NCBI GenBank assembly: GCA_039944535.1
Contig: JBDUYP010000013.1
Span: forward strand, 3,230 to 67,229
Source: JAMZMI01 sp039944535
GTDB taxonomy: Bacteria; Bacteroidota; Bacteroidia; Cytophagales; Cyclobacteriaceae
Direction: 5' to 3'
Length of the DNA: 64,000 nt
Part shown: in pieces, positions 44,154 to 53,478 of the stretch
Numbering within the stretch: position 1 is the stretch's first letter
Layout of the letters: each line of letters starts with the position of its first letter
Position numbers and translations under genes: made by a program
The notes under the pieces: model-generated
Seen by the model: only the letters and a program-made list of their open reading frames with translations
Database searches by the model: none
What the model was told of the DNA's origin: nothing

Positions 44154-46300
44154 TGAAAATACTCTTACAAACATACCTTTCAATTTTTCTAAGCTCCGTG
44201 GCGCTGGGCCAAACAGTGATAGAAGGAGTTGTCACAGATCAAACCGGAGAAGGGCTCATAGGAGCCAATGTATATATCAAGGATACGTATGATGGAGCCA
44301 CAACCAATGTAGATGGCCAGTTTCGCTTTGAGACCTTCGAAGAAGGTGAGCAAGTACTGGTCGTGAGCTTTGTGGGGTTTGAAACTCAGGGAATTCAAAT
44401 CAGTCCAGGCGATTCTAAAAACTTCAACATAAGGTTGAAGGAGGCTTTCAACGCCATGGAGGCGGTAACTATTTCGGCAGGGGCGTTTGAAGCTGGCGAT
44501 GAGAGCAAGGCCGTGATTCTGAAAAGCCTGGACATTGCCATGACGGCAGGAGCTACGGCAGATATTCCTGCAGCACTCAATACTTTACCCGGAACGCAAA
44601 GAAACGGTGAGTCGGGAAGACTTTTCGTGAGAGGCGGTACGGCAGGAGAAACCAAAGTATTTGTAGATGGTATGGAGTCTTCCGGTTTTTATGGAACAGG
44701 CGGGCCGGCTATTCCATCGAGAAGTCGATTTTCTCCTTTCCTTTTCAAAGGTACTTTTTTCAGCACGGGTGGATACAGTGCAGAGTATGGTCAGGCATTG
44801 TCTTCTGCATTGATCCTGAAAACATTGGACGTAGAACCTAAATCACAAGTAGATATCTCTTTGATGACTGTGGGAGTAGATGTGTCTGCTACCAAATCAT
44901 GGGACAATCAGTCGTTTTACGGTAAGCTAGGCTACCTCAACCTAAACCCGTACAACAAAATCATCTCGCAGCGAGTGCATTGGAACCAGGGCACAGTGAG
45001 CCCAGACGCCACGCTTTCATATAAGAAAGACTTTGACAATGGAGCGAAGTTGAGAAGCATGGTCATGACCAGCACAAGTAGCTTTTCGCTGGAGCGAGAG
45101 ACTAAGTTGAATGAACAGGGATATGATGCCATAGATGTTAGGAATGATTTTGCTTTCGCCACTATAAGCTATGAAAGGCCAGTTGGTGAAACGGATATGT
45201 GGTATGTAGGCAGCTCCGTGACGCATAATTACGAAAGGACGCAGTTTAATCACCTGGGGTCAGCTTCGCCGGTGACTAATTATCACGCAAAGACCAAATA
45301 CAACCATTCTTTCAGCGATCGTACTTTTTTGAACGCTGGAGTTGAGGTTTTTCATCGGGAATATAAAGAGCACCTGAGTGATTCGGCAAGTAGAAGGAAT
45401 TTAGGCTTTAACCAAACCAGGCCGGTGCTGTTTGCAGAGCTGGATCACTACATTTCTGAAAAGTGGATATTGAGAGGAGGCGTGCGTTCGGAATATGAGA
45501 GCTACATGAACTCCTTCAATTGGTCGCCGAGGGTTTCTTTGGCACACTCAATAGGAGAGCACAGCCAGGTGTCGGTTGCTACGGGGCTTTTTTGTCAGGA
45601 TTCGGAAGAAGACTACCTGCGGTTTACGAACAACCTCGATCAGGAACGAGCGGCACATTACATTCTCAACTATCAAAGAATCAAGAATGATCAGGTTTTC
45701 AGGATTGAGGGGTATCTGAAGGACTATTATAAGCTGGTGAAATACACCGATGCTTTTGACCCTGATACTTTCACCAATGAGGGAGATGGCTATGCATACG
45801 GAATGGATGTTTTCTGGAGAGACAGAACCGGCATCAAGTATTTCGACTATTGGGTGTCTTACTCATGGTTGAAATCCGAAAGAGATTTTCAAAACTTCCC
45901 TGAGGCGGCTGCACCGAGCTTTACTTCAGAACATAATCTTTCACTGGTGGTGAAAAGGTGGATGCCCAGATTCAATGCGCAAGTAGGGGCGACTTATTCA
46001 GTGACATCAGGAAGACCTTACAATGATCCGGTAAAAACGGGCTTCAATCAAAGTACAACTCCGGTTTATCAGGACTTGAGCTACAATATGGCGTGGCTAC
46101 CAAAACAAAACCTGATTCTCTACTTCTCTGCGAGCAATTTACTAGGACAGGAGCAGGTTTTCGGATACAACTTTTCTAACACACCAAACACTGATGGACA
46201 ATACTTGTCTGAGGCTGTAAAACTTCCTGCGAAGCGATTCATCTTCATTGGTTGCTTCATCACGATTGGTGGCAAAAACAATCAATTACAAAACCTTTAA
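44153..46300 (+). CDS. TonB-dependent outer membrane receptor
   Basis: 715 aa. A signal peptide (1-19) is followed by a carboxypeptidase-D-like regulatory domain (about 22-98, VIEGVVTDQTGEGLIGANVYIKD), a plug (about 110-230, DIPAALNTLPGTQRNGESGRLFVRGG, VFVDGM) and a 22-stranded-type barrel with aromatic-rich strands. It imports a scarce ligand using TonB energy. No SusD partner is present. It is the first gene of a five-gene set with DUF2141, a TPR protein and a LytS/LytTR pair, so the two-component system probably controls it. Confidence 0.9.
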   Translation: MKILLQTYLSIFLSSVALGQTVIEGVVTDQTGEGLIGANVYIKDTYDGATTNVDGQFRFETFEEGEQVLVVSFVGFETQGIQISPGDSKNFNIRLKEAFNAMEAVTISAGAFEAGDESKAVILKSLDIAMTAGATADIPAALNTLPGTQRNGESGRLFVRGGTAGETKVFVDGMESSGFYGTGGPAIPSRSRFSPFLFKGTFFSTGGYSAEYGQALSSALILKTLDVEPKSQVDISLMTVGVDVSATKSWDNQSFYGKLGYLNLNPYNKIISQRVHWNQGTVSPDATLSYKKDFDNGAKLRSMVMTSTSSFSLERETKLNEQGYDAIDVRNDFAFATISYERPVGETDMWYVGSSVTHNYERTQFNHLGSASPVTNYHAKTKYNHSFSDRTFLNAGVEVFHREYKEHLSDSASRRNLGFNQTRPVLFAELDHYISEKWILRGGVRSEYESYMNSFNWSPRVSLAHSIGEHSQVSVATGLFCQDSEEDYLRFTNNLDQERAAHYILNYQRIKNDQVFRIEGYLKDYYKLVKYTDAFDPDTFTNEGDGYAYGMDVFWRDRTGIKYFDYWVSYSWLKSERDFQNFPEAAAPSFTSEHNLSLVVKRWMPRFNAQVGATYSVTSGRPYNDPVKTGFNQSTTPVYQDLSYNMAWLPKQNLILYFSASNLLGQEQVFGYNFSNTPNTDGQYLSEAVKLPAKRFIFIGCFITIGGKNNQLQNL

Positions 46301-46312
46301 ACAAACCATAAT

Positions 46313-46735
46313 ATGAAAAATCTATTAGCAATTGCATTCATCCTTTTTGGACTTGGCCAGGCCTGGTCTCAGGACAGTACTACACTGAAGGTAGTCGTGA
46401 AAAAATTTGACTCTGCACAGGGAACGGTGAAAATCGCGCTTTACAACTCAGAGGAGACATACATGGGCAAGGCCTTCATAGCAGGGTTCAAACCGGTTGA
46501 TAATAAAAACGAAATGGAGCTAATGCTCGGGAAAATCCCGACAGGGAAATACGCCTTCTCCATATATCATGACGAAAATGGAAATGATAAACTGGACACC
46601 AACTTGATTGGTATCCCAACTGAAGATTATGCTTTTTCTAATAATGCAGATGGACGATTTGGCCCTCCCAATTATGAAGAGTGCGAGTTTGAAGTGAGCG
46701 GAACTGAATTAGTGCAAATCATAAATATCAATTGA
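46313..46735 (+). CDS. DUF2141 exported protein
   Basis: 140 aa with a signal peptide (1-19). The DUF2141 pattern is clear: VKIALYNSEETYMGKAF, GKIPTGKYAFSIYHDENGNDKLDTNLIGIPTEDYAFSN split across residues 73-108, and FGPPNYEECEF. These small beta-sandwich proteins are common beside TonB receptors and are of unknown function. It follows the receptor gene by 12 bp and precedes the next gene by 1 bp. Confidence 0.88.
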   Translation: MKNLLAIAFILFGLGQAWSQDSTTLKVVVKKFDSAQGTVKIALYNSEETYMGKAFIAGFKPVDNKNEMELMLGKIPTGKYAFSIYHDENGNDKLDTNLIGIPTEDYAFSNNADGRFGPPNYEECEFEVSGTELVQIININ

Positions 46736-46736
46736 A

Positions 46737-47369
46737 ATGAAGAATCTTATATATATCACATTGATACTTGTGTCAGTTACTGGTGTTGCTCAAAAAAGTA
46801 AATTCACCCGGGCGATATTGAAGGGGAAAGAGATGCTCAGCACAGCAGATACTGTTACGGCATTTATTTCGGCGGCAAACTACTTTGAGCGAATCAAACT
46901 CAATGAGCCTGACGAATGGCTACCGGCTTATTATCAGGCAAGGGCACTCACTGTTGTGGCCATGAAGGGAGATAAAGAGAAGAAAGAGGAGGTTTTAAAT
47001 ACTGCCCTTGAGGTAGTACAAACTGCCCAGGTGATCGAAAGAAATTCAGAACTGGTGGCGCTGGAAGGCTATGTGCAGATGCTGCGATTGACGGTAGATC
47101 CTGCCACCAGGGGACGAACGCTTTCTCCTGTTATTTTCAAATTGTTTGATGAAGCATTGCAGCTGGACCTTGATAACCCGAGAGCTATGATTTTCCTTGG
47201 ACAGATGGAGTTTGGTACAGCCCAATTTTTTGGCTCGGGTACCGAAAAGGCATGCGGTTATATAGAAAAAGCAGCGGCGCTTTTCGAGGAGGAATCGGAT
47301 GAGGACACTATATTGCCTATGTGGGGTGCTGAAGCACTGCCTTACTACCAAGAGAATTGTAATCAATGA
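46737..47369 (+). CDS. Exported TPR-like protein
   Basis: 210 aa with a signal peptide (MKNLIYITLILVSVTGVAQ) and helical repeats (TAFISAANYFERIKLNEPDEW, EVVQTAQVIERNSELVALEG, ALQLDLDNPRAMIFLGQM). The pattern of periplasmic TPR proteins is clear although the repeats are irregular. The stop overlaps the ATG of the kinase gene (ATGA). It may help the receptor or the sensor detect substrate. Confidence 0.75.
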   Translation: MKNLIYITLILVSVTGVAQKSKFTRAILKGKEMLSTADTVTAFISAANYFERIKLNEPDEWLPAYYQARALTVVAMKGDKEKKEEVLNTALEVVQTAQVIERNSELVALEGYVQMLRLTVDPATRGRTLSPVIFKLFDEALQLDLDNPRAMIFLGQMEFGTAQFFGSGTEKACGYIEKAAALFEEESDEDTILPMWGAEALPYYQENCNQ

Positions 47370-48415
47370 AATTTGCAACCAGAAACTGGAACGTAAAAAA
47401 GGAACTCATCCAAATCAGCCTGATTTTTTTCCTGGGAGGATTTATTCAGGAATTGATCTTTGATCCGAGTGACCTCAAAACCTTGAAGTCCGCAATAAGT
47501 AGCATAGCACTGAATGGCTGCTTTTGGGTCGCGCTTTGGAAGGGAAGCGAATACCTTGTAGTTATTATCCAGTCTGCCGGCTTCTTATGGGTGGAGCAAC
47601 CGTTCAAAACATTTCTGGTAGCTTTTTCATCTATCATATTTTTCACTGTAGGAATTATCACTCTTATTCTATCTGTTTATATAATTTTTGTGCTGGGACA
47701 TACTTGGCCAGAGTTTATCGATTCTTTGAGATGGGAGTATTATTTGCCGCCTCTTATTATGACGCTAATGATCAATACATTTATGCACGGCAGGGCCTTT
47801 TTGCTTGAGTGGAAACAGGCCGCTGTAGAGGTGGAGAAATTTAAAAATGAAAGCCTAAAGTCACAATATGAGTCACTTAAGAATCAGGTTAACCCGCACT
47901 TTCTTTTCAATTCTTTGAACGCGTTGAGTTCGCTCGTTTATGACGATCAGGCGAAAGCCGTGGATTTTATCCGCAGGCTATCAAAAGTCTATCGATACGT
48001 GCTCGACAACAAAGACAAGGAGCTGGTGTCACTTGAGGAAGAAATAGCTTTTTTAGAGGATTATACTTTTCTGCAAAAGATAAGATTCGAAGATAACCTT
48101 CAAATCCAGATAGAGAAGACTTCTACGGAAGGGATGGTGCCGCCCATAGCTATTCAGATACTGATGGAAAACGCCATTAAGCACAACATTGTGTCGGAGA
48201 ATAAGCCATTGACCGTAAAGATCAAAATTGATCAGGATAAGTGTGTAGTGAGTAACAACGTGCAAGAAAAGTTGCACAAAGACTCAACAGGCATTGGGCT
48301 TAGTAACCTGAAGTCGCGTTATGCATACCTATCTGATCAGGAGGTAAAAGTGGAAAAAACTGAGGAGGCTTTTACCGTCACCTTGCCCATTTTAAAAATC
48401 GAATCAAACAAATGA
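47366..48415 (+). CDS. LytS/YehU-type sensor histidine kinase
   Basis: 349 aa. Four membrane helices (about 12-150), a short coiled coil and the His_kinase domain with phospho-acceptor box NQVNPHFLFNSLNALSSL (His at about 176), then the ATPase with QILMENAIKHN and GIGLSNLKSRY. There is no large external domain, so the signal is probably sensed within the membrane or relayed by neighbouring proteins. It overlaps the genes on both sides by 4 bp. Its partner is the following LytTR regulator. Confidence 0.92.
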   Translation: MKFATRNWNVKKELIQISLIFFLGGFIQELIFDPSDLKTLKSAISSIALNGCFWVALWKGSEYLVVIIQSAGFLWVEQPFKTFLVAFSSIIFFTVGIITLILSVYIIFVLGHTWPEFIDSLRWEYYLPPLIMTLMINTFMHGRAFLLEWKQAAVEVEKFKNESLKSQYESLKNQVNPHFLFNSLNALSSLVYDDQAKAVDFIRRLSKVYRYVLDNKDKELVSLEEEIAFLEDYTFLQKIRFEDNLQIQIEKTSTEGMVPPIAIQILMENAIKHNIVSENKPLTVKIKIDQDKCVVSNNVQEKLHKDSTGIGLSNLKSRYAYLSDQEVKVEKTEEAFTVTLPILKIESNK

Positions 48416-49170
48416 AATACATCATCATAGAAGACGAACAATTGGCAGCCAAGCGATTGCGCCAGCTTATAGAAGAAATACGCCCAGACTATCAGTTTGT
48501 ATCTAAGTTTGATTCCGTAGAAGGAGCCACCATATCCCTGCCAGCTTTGAAGTATGACCTTTTGTTTATGGACATACAACTCGCAGACGGCAACTCGTTT
48601 GATATTTTTGATCAAATCACGGTCAAAGCACCCATTATTTTCACTACAGCGTATGACGAGTATGCGCTTAAAGCCTTTAAATCAAATAGCGTGGACTATT
48701 TGCTAAAGCCCATTGATGCCAATGAGTTGAAATCGGCCATTGAAAAGTTCGAGGAAAATCACAAACCGGCTGACAAACTTGAAAATCAGGCTCCAGATTT
48801 GAATGAATTGCTAAAATCGCTTCAGCCTAAGGGCAAAGAGCGTTTTGTCGTAAAAGTGGGTGAACACCTAAAAACAATAGATACAAAGGATGTGCAACTG
48901 ATATTTAGTCAGGATAAGGCAACTTATCTTTTCACCAAAGAGGGTAGAAGGTATCTCATTGATTATACAGTGGATCGGGTAAAAGAACTACTATCACCAG
49001 ATACATTTTTTCAGGTCTCTCGTAAGTTTATCATCAACCTACATTGCATCAAAGACATCATTGCCTTCACCAATTCTCGACTTGAAATTGTGGTGGAGCA
49101 TTTTGAGGAGGAGCAGGTGATTGTGGCTCGTGAGCGAGTGAGCGATTTTAAGGAATGGTTGGATAGGTAG
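48412..49170 (+). CDS. LytTR-family response regulator
   Basis: 252 aa. The receiver (1 to about 120) has IIEDEQ, Asp in LLFMDIQLADG, TTAYDEYALKAF and KPID; a linker follows, and the LytTR DNA-binding domain is at about 150-250 (FVVKVGEHLKTIDTKDVQLIF, SRKFIINLHCIKDI, VVARERVSDFKEWL). It is the last gene of the operon that opens with the TonB receptor. The direct repeat at 44062-44091 fits the family's binding site, so positive feedback on its own operon is the simplest model. Confidence 0.93.
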   Translation: MKYIIIEDEQLAAKRLRQLIEEIRPDYQFVSKFDSVEGATISLPALKYDLLFMDIQLADGNSFDIFDQITVKAPIIFTTAYDEYALKAFKSNSVDYLLKPIDANELKSAIEKFEENHKPADKLENQAPDLNELLKSLQPKGKERFVVKVGEHLKTIDTKDVQLIFSQDKATYLFTKEGRRYLIDYTVDRVKELLSPDTFFQVSRKFIINLHCIKDIIAFTNSRLEIVVEHFEEEQVIVARERVSDFKEWLDR

Positions 49171-49240
49171 AGAAACTGACCTGATCAGGAATGATGGTTT
49201 TCCTGCATGCTCCCATAAAGCGCTAACTAACCCGGTCAGT

Positions 49241-50440
49241 CTAACCTTTAGCAAATAGATATTTTTTGGTGTTCACCACACCGATTTGCTTGATCAGTTC
49301 TGGGTCATTGATTTCATCAAGATATTTCCTAAGTGTGGTTCTCAGGTGCCTGTCAGTGGCAGTTAGAAAATAGTCAGATCCGTGAAGTGTGTGGTTTCTG
49401 ACGGCTGGGTTGTCTCTGAGCCATTCTTTCAGTTTTCTATTTAGTTTTCGATAGCTAAATGTGAAAGAGAAGTCAGCATATACATTTGGATATTTCTCAT
49501 TGGCCATCAAATCTACTATCTGCTTTACCCAGTTTAGCTTGTCTCCTTTGCCAAGCATCAAATGCCATTTTCTTTCACCACCAAAATGCGCAAGGTTAAG
49601 TTTGAGATTGGGGTAAGCTTTGAGAACCGGATTCCAGTTCTCAGGGCCATTGAAAAAGTCCTCGTATGTTTCTTTCTTATGGTTTTCAAACAGCACAGTT
49701 TTCGTCACCACAACGCTTGTATCACCCTCAAATTTTGTGTATTTAAGGTTGAATGACCTGGATGAGGCTCTGGTTTTTCCACTGCTGCAATGAGTAAGTA
49801 CTGGGATATTCTTTTTTTCACATATTTCAAAAATGTTCATCAACCGGGGGTGTGACGGGAGATATCCTAAGCTCGGATAAATTTTAACACCAAAAAAACC
49901 ATGATGTTTAAAAGCATCGATGAACAGCTCCTCCATGTCGCAATTGTTGGGATCCAGAGCCACAAATGGTATCACCTGATCCGGGTGTTGATCCCTTAAT
50001 TTGGCCATAGCCACCATCTGTTGTTCTACAGTACGGAGCTTCTTTTTCACATTCCAGATAGACCGCATGTCCATCATAAGGGTGACAAATACAGGGTCGT
50101 ATCCAAATGTCTTATATGCCTGAATGATATGCTGCAAATGCTTTTGTTCCGACCATTTTATTCTCTTGATCAACCTCCAGAGGTCAGGAAAGTTATGAAA
50201 GCCCAATTTCTCTGCCAGATCAACCATTTTAGCCAAGATATTAACGGTTGCCTTGCTAACGTCTAACCTTAGTGTCAGAAACTTATCGGGTAGATCATTT
50301 TGACCAAAAACGTGAGTGTGAACATCAAAAAGTAAATTTTCTCGTTCGAGTTTGACTTTTAGTTCCGGTCTGATCCTGGACATGGGGTCGTCAGAAAGGA
50401 ACGATGATTGCTCGGCAAGCTCTTTTTTGGAAAGTCCCAT
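49241..50440 (-). CDS. Amidohydrolase-family (type 2) metal-dependent hydrolase
   Basis: 399 aa. The TIM-barrel metal motif is DVHTHVF (about 39-45); later motifs are GVKIYPSLGYLP, VLTHCSSG (about 212), LNLAHFGG and LHGSDYF (about 354-360), giving the His, His, His and Asp ligands expected. Family members hydrolyse or decarboxylate small ring compounds and lactones. No signal peptide. The substrate is unknown and the gene stands alone, converging with the LytTR gene. 50441-50702 holds no gene. Confidence 0.82.
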   Translation of the reverse strand: MGLSKKELAEQSSFLSDDPMSRIRPELKVKLERENLLFDVHTHVFGQNDLPDKFLTLRLDVSKATVNILAKMVDLAEKLGFHNFPDLWRLIKRIKWSEQKHLQHIIQAYKTFGYDPVFVTLMMDMRSIWNVKKKLRTVEQQMVAMAKLRDQHPDQVIPFVALDPNNCDMEELFIDAFKHHGFFGVKIYPSLGYLPSHPRLMNIFEICEKKNIPVLTHCSSGKTRASSRSFNLKYTKFEGDTSVVVTKTVLFENHKKETYEDFFNGPENWNPVLKAYPNLKLNLAHFGGERKWHLMLGKGDKLNWVKQIVDLMANEKYPNVYADFSFTFSYRKLNRKLKEWLRDNPAVRNHTLHGSDYFLTATDRHLRTTLRKYLDEINDPELIKQIGVVNTKKYLFAKG

Positions 50441-50702
50441 GATGGTTGGGGATTAGTTTTGGATTATTAAATATAATGGTTTTGTAATTGGTATCAAAAT
50501 CCATTTATCTTCTGCACAACTTTACTCTTAATACCCTTTTTCGTTTCTGACCTAAGAGGGTTTTTTAAACCTTTAAGGAATCTACTTTCTCTCTTCATAA
50601 AAGCGTTCCAATTAATCACCACATTAAAATTCCTGTTTAGAGCAAGTTTTTCGTTTTTGTATATATCAATTGCTATTATTGAGTTAAAATGATATTCCTC
50701 AA

Positions 50703-52469
50703 ATGAGGCTAATCCTTACCAGCGTTTTTCTTAGCATCACTTTGACCCTTGCTCTTGCTCAGAGTTACTCCTGGAATGACATTGTCAATACAGGAAAAGG
50801 GAAGGTGGTTTTCTATTGGTACCCTAATAACATTCAAGTTTCTAAATCCAAGGATGTACTAGATGGCATAGAACATGACCTTTCCAGGGCATTTGTTAGC
50901 TATCTCGAAGAGAAATACAATGTTAGCATCACGTTGGAACGGCAGGTGACAAACAGCTTTATAGAAGTGATGGATATTGTAAAAAATGGTGATGATGGAG
51001 TTTTTGGAGCATCGTCTTTTTCTATAACCAGGGAGCGGGCAAAACACTTCAATTTCACTCCTCCTTACATGACGGATATAGCCGTATTGATATCAAATGC
51101 TAATATTCCGGTAGTTGAGACGTCAAAAGAGTTTAAGGAGGTATTCGAAGGAAAAACGGCAGTAACCATTGAGCAAACTACACTCAGTGCTGGTGTGGAG
51201 AATTTGCGTACGCAATATACTGTGAACACCAAAGTGAAACATGTTCAAAATAGCGGGCAAATCATCAGCGAGATAATTAGCAATGAAGATACCTTCGGTT
51301 ACATTGACCTGGCAAACTTTTTAATCGCTCTGGAAAAAAGCACTCAAGTAAGAAGGCAGTTTTTTTACCCATTAAAATTGGAAGGATTGGCTTTTATTTA
51401 TCCTTCGGGAAGTGATTGGGAGATTCCTGTAAACGACTATTTTACCAGTGCGGCTTTTGAGGAGGATAGAGAAGCGATTATAGGGAAATATCTGGGAAAG
51501 GATGTTACAAAAACCATAGAGCGGATTGCCAAATCAGCAGAGATAGGGCCTCTTGAGGAAATCGTATTGTCTAACCAGGAGAAGGAGGCGCAATACCAGG
51601 CTCTGCTCGAATCTGCCATAAGGGAACGAGATAAAATATTGGTTAACAATGTGCTGACCATATCTACTGTAGTAGCTGTATTGGTTTTATTGTTTCTGCT
51701 TGTCGGGTATAGGATAAAGGCAAATGCCAACCGCAGGCTGCTGTTAAAGCAAGAGGAAATAAGCCATCGGAATCATCAGTTGCAAGCGCTGAATCAGGAA
51801 AAAAATGATCTGATTAATATTCTGGCTCATGATTTGAGATCTCCGCTCACCCATATTGTAGGTATTGCAGATATGTTTAAGAGTAGAAGCGATTTGCCTG
51901 AAGATGTCATGAAATTGAATAATTTCTTATCCGATGCTTCTGGTAAAATGGAGGGTATGATCACTAAGATTCTCGATGTTGATGCGATTGAGGCACGTCA
52001 GCGAAACCTGGAAATAGAATCGTTTTGTTTCGAGGAAATCATGGAACCTATATACCAAACATACCTGCCCAGAGCCGAGCGTAAGGGTATCGCACTGAAT
52101 GTCTCCATGTCTGCCAGTGTCAAGATCAAAGGAGATAAATTTTATGCGTCACAGGTTGTGGAGAACCTCCTTTCAAATGCAATAAAGTTTAGTGATGCGA
52201 ACACATCTATAGAGGTAGCAGCCAAGGCCAATGGCTCCAGGGCTCAAATCTTTGTAAGGGACGAAGGACCTGGTTTCCTACCTGATGAGGAAAAATTTAT
52301 TTTCCAGAAATACAAAAGGCTAAACGCTAAACCCACAGGCGGTGAGCATACCGTGGGACTGGGCTTGCATATTGTTAAGTATTTTACAGAAATGATGGGG
52401 GGGACAATAACCTTCACAACAGCCCCAGATCGGGGAACCACTTTCTTTGTTGACCTTCCTAAAGCTTAG
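50703..52469 (+). CDS. Histidine kinase with periplasmic solute-binding sensor domain
   Basis: 588 aa: a signal peptide (1-20), a type-3 solute-binding-protein domain (about 30-270, with DGIEHDLSRAFVSYLEEKY and the FGASSFSITRERAKHFNFTPPYM signature), a membrane helix (about 315-340), a coiled coil, HisKA with LINILAHDLRSPLTHIVG (His at about 377), and HATPase (VVENLLSNAIKFSD, DEGPGF, VGLGLHIVK). It should bind a small periplasmic ligand such as an amino acid and signal inward, as in EvgS/BvgS-like sensors. No receiver domain and no neighbouring regulator is present. Confidence 0.9.
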   Translation: MRLILTSVFLSITLTLALAQSYSWNDIVNTGKGKVVFYWYPNNIQVSKSKDVLDGIEHDLSRAFVSYLEEKYNVSITLERQVTNSFIEVMDIVKNGDDGVFGASSFSITRERAKHFNFTPPYMTDIAVLISNANIPVVETSKEFKEVFEGKTAVTIEQTTLSAGVENLRTQYTVNTKVKHVQNSGQIISEIISNEDTFGYIDLANFLIALEKSTQVRRQFFYPLKLEGLAFIYPSGSDWEIPVNDYFTSAAFEEDREAIIGKYLGKDVTKTIERIAKSAEIGPLEEIVLSNQEKEAQYQALLESAIRERDKILVNNVLTISTVVAVLVLLFLLVGYRIKANANRRLLLKQEEISHRNHQLQALNQEKNDLINILAHDLRSPLTHIVGIADMFKSRSDLPEDVMKLNNFLSDASGKMEGMITKILDVDAIEARQRNLEIESFCFEEIMEPIYQTYLPRAERKGIALNVSMSASVKIKGDKFYASQVVENLLSNAIKFSDANTSIEVAAKANGSRAQIFVRDEGPGFLPDEEKFIFQKYKRLNAKPTGGEHTVGLGLHIVKYFTEMMGGTITFTTAPDRGTTFFVDLPKA

Positions 52470-52493
52470 GCTTTCTACATTTCATCCAATAAA

Positions 52494-52521
52494 AAAGCCC
52501 AACCGATACCGGCAGGGCTTT
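52494..52521. terminator. Terminator hairpin between converging genes
   Basis: A 7-bp stem AAAGCCC / GGGCTTT with a 14-base loop is flanked by an A run on the left and a T-rich stretch on the right. It could end transcription from both the kinase gene and the converging lipoprotein gene. Confidence 0.72.
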
Positions 52522-52540
52522 CAATATTTTGTGTGTCAGA

Positions 52541-53353
52541 TTACCCAACAATATCCCAACGCATCTGTGAGATACTCTTTGCTACATCATTGAATTGTCC
52601 TTCAGTGATTTCATTGCTATCACCTAGCTGCTCGTAAAAAAGGTTGATATATCTAAGGTCAGGAAGCACTTTGGCTACATTCTCGTCTGTTGCATGTTTT
52701 TCCAAAAGCGCTGTAAGCTTAGTTACTTGCTCTTTTTGATTAGCCAACACGGTCATCAATTCAGCTTTGTTTTCGCTGCTTTCTATCAACTTGGTAGTGA
52801 TGTATAGGCCTTCGATCACGCTACCAGCCACAACCAAAATAGAGGTTTTCTCATCACCGTTCTGGTTTAGGTAATTGTATGTGTCGTAAAACGACTCAGT
52901 CACAATCAGAATCAGAGAGTCTTTGTTTTCAACATTCGACTCAATTCTGCTTACCAGACCCATGTTAAAGGCTGTACTGATATTCAAGTCTTCGACTAAC
53001 TGCTTAGATACCTTAAGGTATTCCATTGTTTGCTCAGTCTGATCAAAAGTGCTAGAGTAGCTCAGATCAGCGCCATATACACCCAGGTTAATTGCTTTTT
53101 GCCATTCAGCAATATATTTAGTTGAGTTGTCTGTAGAGTTGGTGATACCCGGCTGATACTCAGCATTGGCCTCTTCTAGCATTTTAGTAACTTCAAAAGA
53201 AGTGGGGATGGGGTATTCAAATGTTTTTTCTACAAAAGCTTCCAGTGCTTCTTTCTTTTCTTCTGCGGTCTGCTCAGGCTTTTTGTTTGTTGAGCAATAT
53301 GTCAAAACGAATGAAAGCAAGATGAGAGCAAGGATATTAGTGATTCTCTTCAT
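52541..53353 (-). CDS. Lipoprotein of unknown function
   Basis: 270 aa. The signal peptide ends in a lipobox (FVLTYC, Cys20). The mature part is mostly helical and acidic (EEKKEALEAFVEKTFEYPIPTSF split over 33-55, YGADLSYSSTFDQTEQTMEYL, VVAGSVIEGLYITTKLI). It resembles uncharacterised Bacteroidota lipoproteins; I do not recognise a named domain. It has its own promoter (-7 TATTTTTG at 53385-53392). Confidence 0.72.
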   Translation of the reverse strand: MKRITNILALILLSFVLTYCSTNKKPEQTAEEKKEALEAFVEKTFEYPIPTSFEVTKMLEEANAEYQPGITNSTDNSTKYIAEWQKAINLGVYGADLSYSSTFDQTEQTMEYLKVSKQLVEDLNISTAFNMGLVSRIESNVENKDSLILIVTESFYDTYNYLNQNGDEKTSILVVAGSVIEGLYITTKLIESSENKAELMTVLANQKEQVTKLTALLEKHATDENVAKVLPDLRYINLFYEQLGDSNEITEGQFNDVAKSISQMRWDIVG

Positions 53354-53384
53354 AGGAATTGTGATTCAATGAATTGGTTTTCGC

Positions 53385-53392
53385 CAAAAATA
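53385..53392 (-). promoter_or_regulatory. Promoter -7 element TATTTTTG
   Basis: A perfect TAnnTTTG on the minus strand, 31 bases upstream of the lipoprotein ATG. No clear -33 element was seen. Confidence 0.4.
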
Positions 53393-53478
53393 AGGAGTTA
53401 CAATACTTTTAGAAACTAATTCTTTAGATATTTTGAAACCCTTCTTAAGTTGCGCTTCTTTTCAAAACTCATAAACTC

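Noticed and set aside
49175..49240. Inverted repeat ACTGACC / GGTCAGT after the LytTR gene as a terminator
   Set aside because: The arms are only 7 bp with a 52-base loop and no T run.
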